A DNA stretch of 64,000 nt from Chaetoderma sp. LZ-2023a (Eukaryota; Mollusca; Caudofoveata; Chaetodermatida; Chaetodermatidae): assembly GCA_034401795.1 (NCBI GenBank), contig CM067367.1:83812814-83876813 (forward strand). The letters run 5' to 3'. Below, one piece after another: positions 58,122 through 64,000 of the stretch. The position numbers and the translations under genes are program-made. Under the pieces are notes generated by a model. The model did not search any database and was not told the DNA's origin. It saw only the letters and a list, made by a program, of their open reading frames with translations. Position 1 is the stretch's first letter. Each line of letters opens with the position of its first letter.

Positions 58122-60359
58122 TTAAATTTGATTAACAGTCACAGAACTGTACAAACCTGCTTCGACCCAAGCCTCGTCAATCCCGCTTCCTTCTATGGCC
58201 TTTCCCAAACATCTGAGAGCACATAATGAAGTGTGGAATGCACCTGGACACACAACAAACTGATCCTTGAACCGTGAATCCAAATATTCCAACTTCAACA
58301 CTCGTTTGTATAGATCCATGTCAAATGTGACAACAAGCTTCCGCCCATTACCAGACACCAGTTTGTTCAATCTACACAGTTGGTCTAAAGTGGTAACCAG
58401 GGTTGACCATTCGTGTGCTGGGGCATTTATGATAGGTAGAGTAAATGCCTTATCAACAATCAAAGTGGAATGATTCGTGGATTCAGGTGTGTTTGAAAGA
58501 CTGTTGTATGCAGCCCACACTGGTATCATTTGCATTGTTCTCTCGTCATCTACTACTTGTGGAGACATTTGTACAGATATTTCACCTGAACTCAATACAC
58601 ACTCGTGCTCCTCGCGCACTGCTGGCATATTTGATATGTCAGTTACTGAAAGCATACCTTGTACATTATCTGACAAAATATTGGTAACATCAAAAGCAGG
58701 AATCGTAACTTCATCAGAGGCAACTGTTTTAGGTTCTACATCAGACGAATTTAAATCAACTGTTTGAGATCTGTTGAAATATCTTGCCATCATCCAACAC
58801 ATATCATGCTTTATCGCTCTATCAAAATGTTCATCGTAGGAACCCACTTTATACGATGCATAATGGGGACCGAATTGAGGTTTGGGACTGCCTTCTAAGT
58901 CACATTTAAGAATCTTGATGCATGTGCTCGGAACACCTAAAAGGCCACCAGCAGAAACTTCATATAGATCAAGTGGTTCTACTAAGGTCTCTCCAGCACA
59001 TATTGGCTGATATACACAAGCTGCCATTGCATGGAAACTTGACTTTCCATCAAAAGTATCAACTTTCTTGTCAACATTATCAGCGGAAGCCCGAATAGCT
59101 CTACTTTTCACAATACCAACTGGGACAAAAATACCATTTTTATTGATGTTTTCTTGCACAGCATTGGCTATCTGACTACAAACCCTGGTCACCCGACTAT
59201 ATGATATTCCACAACATAAATGGCTGAGCAGATTTATAGCGGTCTGGCTGCGTAAATTGTGATATATCCACAAAGATAATCCGACTGCATATGGACTTTC
59301 ACATTGGCGACGAAAACTAGACAATTCAGACTGGGATTTTGTTGTGTATGCTACTTGTTTTGAAGTTTTAAATTCCTGCATCATCATTTGAGAAATTGTG
59401 ACACATGATTTTCTTAGAGACTGATCTCGCGACTCAGAAGTCGCAGCCTTAGAACCTTGCAAGATCCATCTGTTTAACATTAATACCTCTACTGGCAATC
59501 CAGATTCGCCAACACCATCTAGAGAGCCTGTAAATACCCAAGGTTTCTCTTTTCTGGCTTTAGTTATCTCTTTTCTGATGACTTTGGCACATTTAAATAT
59601 TATTTTACGGTCGCCTTTTATGTCTTGTTCAGAAATAGCAATATCGACTGCTTCACGTCCAGATTTTTTTGAATGGAAGACGCCAGGTAATTTACCTCTA
59701 TGTTGGGATAGTTCAATGTCTGATAAATTGTGTGTGATGTTTGTTATTAGTGTTCGTCTGGATATTGCATGACCAGTGACTCTGTGGTCACGTATCATTT
59801 TATAATACAATTCTTCAGCCTGAACAGTCGTTATATAGTCTCCAGATTCTATTCTTTCATGCAACTCATCGTAAAATTCCATCTCTGCTGCTATAAAGAA
59901 AATCGTCTCCTCACTATTCTGATTGGTTTCAGTGCGTCTTTCAGGGCCTTGAACATAAATTCTCCAGTATGTGGTTTTGCAGGATTTGTGATAGACAATG
60001 TCCCTAGCCAGAAAGTCCCCTTCTGATATTATGTCGGCCAATTGTACTTTCCAGGATGCATTGTCACTTTTATCTACTATCTCTTTGACAGATATCCCAC
60101 TATTCTCACTACGACAGGCATATAAAATTTCATTATCTTTTTCCGTATTTTGACCTTGACAGAAAAAGCACTTTTCACGATCAAAACGCTCTGTGGCAGA
60201 TCTCAGTGGTACGCTACTAGATTCTACAGATAAGGTTGGGCGCCCCTTCCCCTTACGTTTTTCAGGATTATTGAGATACTTAGTCTCGTCTCTTTTAGCT
60301 TTGTTGTTGTCTGTGGTTTCACTATAACAGCTGCGATGCCACTTAGCACCCTTTTGCAA
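58122..60359 (-). pseudogene. Transposon protein, N-terminal part
   Basis: 745 codons ending at TAA (58122-58124). Putative zinc ligands: WHRSCY (H8, C11), KCFFCQG (C64, C67), YACRS (C82) and YHKSCKTTYW (H124, C127). The middle includes GRKIIFKCAKVIRKEITKA-type basic sequence and MNRWILQG-like hydrophobic stretches. Near the end are LVVTFDMDLYKRVLKLEYLD (D680) and VVCPGAFHTSLCAL. The sense frame really extends upstream past 60359 (which is a TTG, not an ATG) to the C-tract at 60476-60500. Residue numbers are counted from 60359. Confidence 0.7.
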
Positions 60360-60597
60360 AAGGTCCGATGCTGTTACACCTATTAATCTGTTCCCTACAT
60401 TAATAAAATCATGACTGCCCCATTCAGATCTTTTATTGACATTCGCTAAAAATGTATCATATGATTCTACATCTCGGGGGGGGGGGGGGTGGGGGGGGGG
60501 TGGTCAATCTTTCTTTCTTATTATATTCTTGGCATTTAATACATAAACTGTAAACAGTTGGTTTATTTTTTGCCGGCAATTCTAATTCACTCTCCAT
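60360..60597 (-). pseudogene. Transposon protein, extreme N-terminus and shifted start
   Basis: Upstream of the TTG, the same frame runs back as VNKRSEWGSHDFINVGNRLI to the C-tract (plus-strand G run 60476-60500 with two T). Beyond the tract, ATG at 60597-60595 opens MESELELPAKNKPTVYSLCI then KCQEYNKKERL in a frame off by one. A change of one C (or two) in the 14-C run would join them, so the likely original start is 60597. SLCIKC adds a further CxxC. The indel may be real or a homopolymer assembly error. Confidence 0.6.
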
Positions 60598-60836
60598 CGT
60601 TGACTACATGTGTTACCAAATGGCAAAGATATGCAGTTTGTTTGTTTGTTAGCAGACGACAGCGCTTTTTATGAATAAAATTTGAGGATAAGCGCAAGAT
60701 CGTCTTTTCAATTTACTTTGATCCAGAGATTCTAAAATTATCCTGGTCCATGTATTATTATAAAAATACGTTTTTAACCTTTTAAACAAGAAAGTTTGGA
60801 ATATAACACTCATTTACGATTTAATAATTATTATGA

Positions 60837-60921
60837 TCAATATTTTGAGGTTAATTTGACTAGATTATGTTGCTGTTTATGGCAGCAACATGTTCCAGTT
60901 AAATTAATTATGGAATATTCA
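60837..60921. repeat. 85-bp hairpin, CAATATTTTGAGG family
   Basis: ATCAATATTTTGAGGTTAAT continuing TTGACTAG...ATGTTGCTG pairs with CAGCAACATGTTCCAGTTAA continuing ATTAATTATGGAATATTCAT. It lies in the 5' flank of the transposon gene. Confidence 0.8.
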
Positions 60922-61030
60922 TTAACATACCCTTTATAGTAGCCTTGAAATTAAGATTCTTGGTATTCAGGGTGCAAAGGGTTAAACATATTACTATGAT
61001 ATTGCCTATCAACCATCATACATGATCTGA

Positions 61031-61439
61031 CATGCATTAAAACATATACCTAGACACTAAAATCAAGACACTAGGCGATTAATGAGTCAAAATGTTGAAA
61101 AACTGTTTTTCAGATAGCGGCCATTTTGAAATACAATATGGCCACCATAACGACAAATGAAAATTTGGTATCAAGTGATTTTGGATTCCCAGATGATTGA
61201 AGAATATTTCCTGAAAGTTACATGCATTAAAACATATACCTAGACACTAAAATCAAGACACTAGGCGATTAATGAGTCAAAATGTTGAAAAACTGTTTTT
61301 CAGATAGCGGCCATTTTGAAATCCAATATGGCCACCATAACGACAAAAGAAAATTTGGTATCAAGTGATTTTGGATTCCCAGATGATTGAAGAATATTCC
61401 CTGAAAGTTACAGCTATTTCCCCCGAAAATGCATATAAG
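61031..61439. repeat. 190-bp tandem duplication and right end of the large transposon
   Basis: CATGCATTAAAACATATACC starts units at 61031 and 61221; the two 190-bp units are almost identical. The second runs into the terminal GAAAATGCATATAAG. TTTTGAAAT.CAATATGGCC in each unit pairs with the left end. Confidence 0.9.
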
Positions 61440-61777
61440 TCTCAATTTTCCTACTCAAGGCGACATACTATACCATGCCAGACCGTAGGCCTATATACCG
61501 AATAGAGGATCTGCCGCTCAACTAGATGGCGTCATAATCAAGCACGTCCCGTATTAGCTGACGTCACAATCAAGATGATGTAAAGTTCTCCGTCGGGAAT
61601 TGTTTATCTTTAATTGATTTACAATTGCATATTTTAACTGGGAAATATTGCACACTCCCACACAATATTATAATGTGATGATATAAAGGTTATAATCCTA
61701 TATAGAGGACATAATTCTGACAAACAGCTAATTAAATTTTCTTCTTGAACATAAGATCTCTATTGATCAGTGTCAGC
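61440..61777. other. No gene recognised
   Basis: AT-rich spacer outside the transposon with one TAGGCCTA at 61487 and a short GACGTCA-type stretch (GCGTCATAATCAAGC, GACGTCACAATCAAG). Confidence 0.4.
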
Positions 61778-61781
61778 TTAA

Positions 61782-62137
61782 CCCCTCTTGTGTCAACTTA
61801 ACCATTTAATGGTCAAACTGACCAAAAGTAACTTTGCAGTGGTCTTCGGACATGGCCATTTGATAGTCCTAAAGAAGAGTATTAAAAAAATATTTACCAT
61901 TAGAATGACTGGTTCGCTAACCGAGCCAGTCATTCTAGTGGTAAATTGTCAAAAATACTCTTATCTCGGCCTACAAATAGACACTGGATAAGCAAAAGCT
62001 TCTTTACCCCTTTAATGGTCAAACCAGCGAAAAAAAATTCAGTGGTAAATTAATCTTACAATATTGACCATCAAATGTTTAATTGATATACCAAGTAATA
62101 TTTTGAGCGCTTTGAGGCGCGGTTGAAACAAGAGGGG
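61782..62137. mobile_element. TTAA-flanked MITE (piggyBac-like ends), 356 bp
   Basis: TTAA at 61778-61781 then CCCCTCTTGTG; right end CAAGAGGGG then TTAA at 62138-62141. The interior has a perfect palindrome, TTACCATTAGAATGACTGG and GAGCCAGTCATTCTAGTGG continuing TAAATTGTCAAAAATA, shared with the MITEs at 12552 and 27815. Confidence 0.75.
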
Positions 62138-62426
62138 TTAAAGTATGCGCGTGTTTCCATAGCGATACTTACTAGCAGATCCACTAGTTTTCAGTGACGC
62201 GGTTAAAAACGTCCACACGCTGCATGAGCTCATTCGCTCTAGTAATAATAGCGAAGAGGCCATAAAGCGCTCTATGGTCTAACAACGATAACAATAACAA
62301 CAAAGCCACCACCATCACCACTACAATTGAAATTACAAGCCTTACCACGAGTAGCAAATACACAAATAATAATTGTGATCATAATAATTATGGTAAGAGA
62401 AATGATGAGGATGATGATGACGATGG

Positions 62427-62531
<105 letters not shown>

Positions 62532-62554
62532 AGGCTATATTCGGCTTCACCAAC

Positions 62555-62557
62555 TGC

Positions 62558-62597
<40 letters not shown>

Positions 62598-62688
62598 GAT
62601 GCAACAACAACAAAAACAACAGATACAGCAACAACAACAACAACAACACGGGCAACAACATCAACAACAACAACACAGGCAACAACAA

Positions 62689-62723
<35 letters not shown>

Positions 62724-62727
62724 TCAA
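62555..62727 (+). repeat. (CAA)n microsatellite
   Basis: CAA units with GCA, CAT and ACAG interruptions. Confidence 0.95.
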
Positions 62728-62924
62728 CTAAGATGACACCGACGACATAAGATGACGCGGTGATGACAGTGAGCCAACAAACAACTTGCCACTCATACTA
62801 CTAATACCAACACCCCAGCCACCATAATGATAAACAACAACAACAACAGCACCTTAATGAACAATAGCACTAACAAAAACCCCACCCCCAATTCCAGTAC
62901 CACCACCTCCTGTAAAATCCCCCC

Positions 62925-63020
62925 CCACCACCACCATTACTACCATCACCACCAACACCGCCACGACCACCACCACCACCACCACCACCACCACCACCAC
63001 CACCACCACCACCACGCCCA
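62925..63020 (+). repeat. (CAC)n microsatellite
   Basis: CAC/ACC units directly upstream of the endonuclease frame; read in that frame mainly as Thr, in the neighbouring frame as poly-His. Confidence 0.95.
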
Positions 63021-63023
63021 ACA

Positions 63024-63436
63024 ACAACAACAGCGAAAATGGTAAACAAATTAATATTGGTTACCTAAATGTGTGTGGTATATTAGGTAAACTGAAATAC
63101 CCAGAGATGGACACTTTTGTAAACCAATTTGATATACTGGGAATATCAGAGACTAAAATAGATGATACAGACACAACTGAAATAGAAAATTATTCAGTAA
63201 CTTCTAAATTTCGACAAAACGCTTGCAGCAAATCTGGAGACATTTCTGTTCTAGTCCATAACAGAATATCCTGGTATATCCAGCGGCTAGATACAGATAG
63301 TGAATATACCCTCTGGATATCTCTATCTCGAAAAGTTATGAAAACAGAACAAGATGTTGCAATGTGTTTTATCCATATACCACCTGTAACATTGGAATAT
63401 TGCTCTGTAAACTGTTGGAACGTGTCAATAAACTGA
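63024..63436 (+). pseudogene. LINE copy 4: APE-type endonuclease, partial
   Basis: The frame enters from repeat-encoded residues as PNNNNSENGKQINIGYLNVC, then LGKLKYPEMDTFV, FDILGISETKIDDTDT (catalytic Glu), GDISVLVHN and VAMCFIHIPP. It parallels LINE copy 1 (HIASLNVCG, IICLNETKLND, LGITYIPP). It is open to a stop at 63434-63436; the second half of the domain (GDxNA, DH) and the RT are absent. Confidence 0.8.
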
Positions 63437-64000
63437 CCGGTTACAGTACTTTCGAAATCTGTGGGAGTTTTACAATCTGCCTTTTATACTTCACCAGTTT
63501 AGTTAATGACCCGGGAGTAGCACCTCAGCAGAGGGATGAAATGACATCATTAGAAAAGCTGGACACGTGAATGGAGCTGGCCAGTAACCAATAATAAGTG
63601 TACTTGGAACATAATCTGGTGAGTTTAAAGCTTACAAATTTGTGGCAGTGATGGGATCGAAGTAACGAGATGATGTAATATGAGATTTGCGTGAAATTGT
63701 AAACTTGCACGAATTCCGTGCTGATATAGCCATGGTGACTGGGTCAAACATTGATATTGGTAGGTGAAATTCTCGCTGGCTTACTGTTCCAACAGTTTAC
63801 AATAGTATAGACATTTTCCCCCTAATTTATAATGACACTAGTTTTCGCAAAACCTCTTCTTGTCTTGTATTGTATTTTTTCTGCAGTAGATTTTCGCTGG
63901 CCTGATTGTTCCAACAGTTTTTGCATTTAATGATTTGTAAATAATATGTTTAAATATGTATTCGCTGCAGACTCTCATGCAAATAGTTTTCAAAAATATG
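63437..64000. other. No gene; short dispersed repeat pair
   Basis: TCTCGCTGGCTTACTGTTCC then AACAGTTT (63769-63800) recurs as TTTCGCTGGCCTGATTGTTC then CAACAGTTT (63892-63920). Nothing else is recognised before the window ends. Confidence 0.5.

Larger units (their letters stand above)
54398..61439 (-). mobile_element. Large DNA transposon (about 7.04 kb), candidate Academ-type
   Basis: The left end reads CTTATATGCATTTTTGGG, TAGCTGAAACTTTTAGG, CCCTTGATACCAA and TTGGATTTCAAAATGGCCGC. The right end, read inward on the other strand, gives CTTATATGCATTTTCGGG, TAGCTGTAACTTTCAGG, ACTTGATACCAAA and TTGGATTTCAAAATGGCCGC. So about 140 bp are diverged inverted repeats. Between them is one long minus-strand reading frame (55554-60597) resembling multi-copy proteins of aquatic animals. 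Academ transposons are known to encode large transposases, some with an XPG-type nuclease, hence the suggestion. No clear target duplication was found. A hAT-type MITE and a hairpin are nested in it. Confidence 0.65.

Noticed and set aside
55554..60359. Three separate genes in an operon
   Set aside because: All three share one frame with only single stop codons between them and clean sense codons across the gaps; one interrupted gene explains this better in an animal genome.

Overview
This is a eukaryotic, almost certainly animal, window with no bacterial operon structure. It is about 60% AT. It is packed with long microsatellites, satellite DNA, non-LTR retrotransposons and DNA transposons. 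It also holds dispersed GGTGAGC-type, hairpin and SINE-like repeats and the palindrome TAGGCCTA, which I associate with marine invertebrates. A lophotrochozoan such as a mollusc is my best guess, from general knowledge only. I see no complete conventional host gene; candidate host exons are weak. Nearly every protein-coding signal belongs to a mobile or virus-like element.

Layout. 1-5692: a 35-bp satellite with higher-order structure that runs directly into a minus-strand retrotransposon RT fragment (5693-5874). The satellite monomer is itself a piece of that RT. 5.9-17.4 kb: gene-poor DNA with hairpin repeats, MITEs, a foldback element (14351-15396) and microsatellites. 17.4-21.5 kb: a polypyrimidine tract and a 37-bp minisatellite with inverted copies at both edges. 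21704-33425: an element with long inverted termini enclosing a broken A32-type packaging ATPase; LINE copies sit inside it, one of them inside the left terminus. 33.4-39.3 kb: a second broken A32-type ATPase and, beyond a CR1-like LINE (34.7-37.4 kb), a broken gene with two PC4-like domains, all on the minus strand. I read these as relics of Polinton/adintovirus-like elements. 39.3-42.4 kb: palindromic minisatellites and a second copy of the 37-bp minisatellite with its flank.

42.4-54.4 kb: dispersed and tandem repeats, a possible tRNA-derived SINE, an intact Tc1-like transposon with a 341-aa DD34E transposase (47645-49301), a 555-bp (AC)n tract and two degenerate ~150-170-bp tandem arrays. 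54398-61439: a ~7-kb element with matching inverted ends carrying one long minus-strand reading frame of about 1,680 codons. It has zinc-binding N-terminal motifs, a possible RNase H-like middle, an XPG/PIN-like domain and a CXC C-terminus, interrupted by only two in-frame stops and one C-tract shift. I suspect an Academ-type DNA transposon. 61.8-64 kb: a TTAA-flanked MITE and the 5' part of another LINE of the same family as at 22.5-27.5 kb.

How the parts relate: the window is a nest of insertions. LINEs interrupt virus-like elements, a hAT-type MITE sits in the 7-kb transposon, and fragments of mobile elements have twice been amplified into tandem arrays (the 35-bp satellite from an RT motif, and a 23-bp array from a foldback arm).
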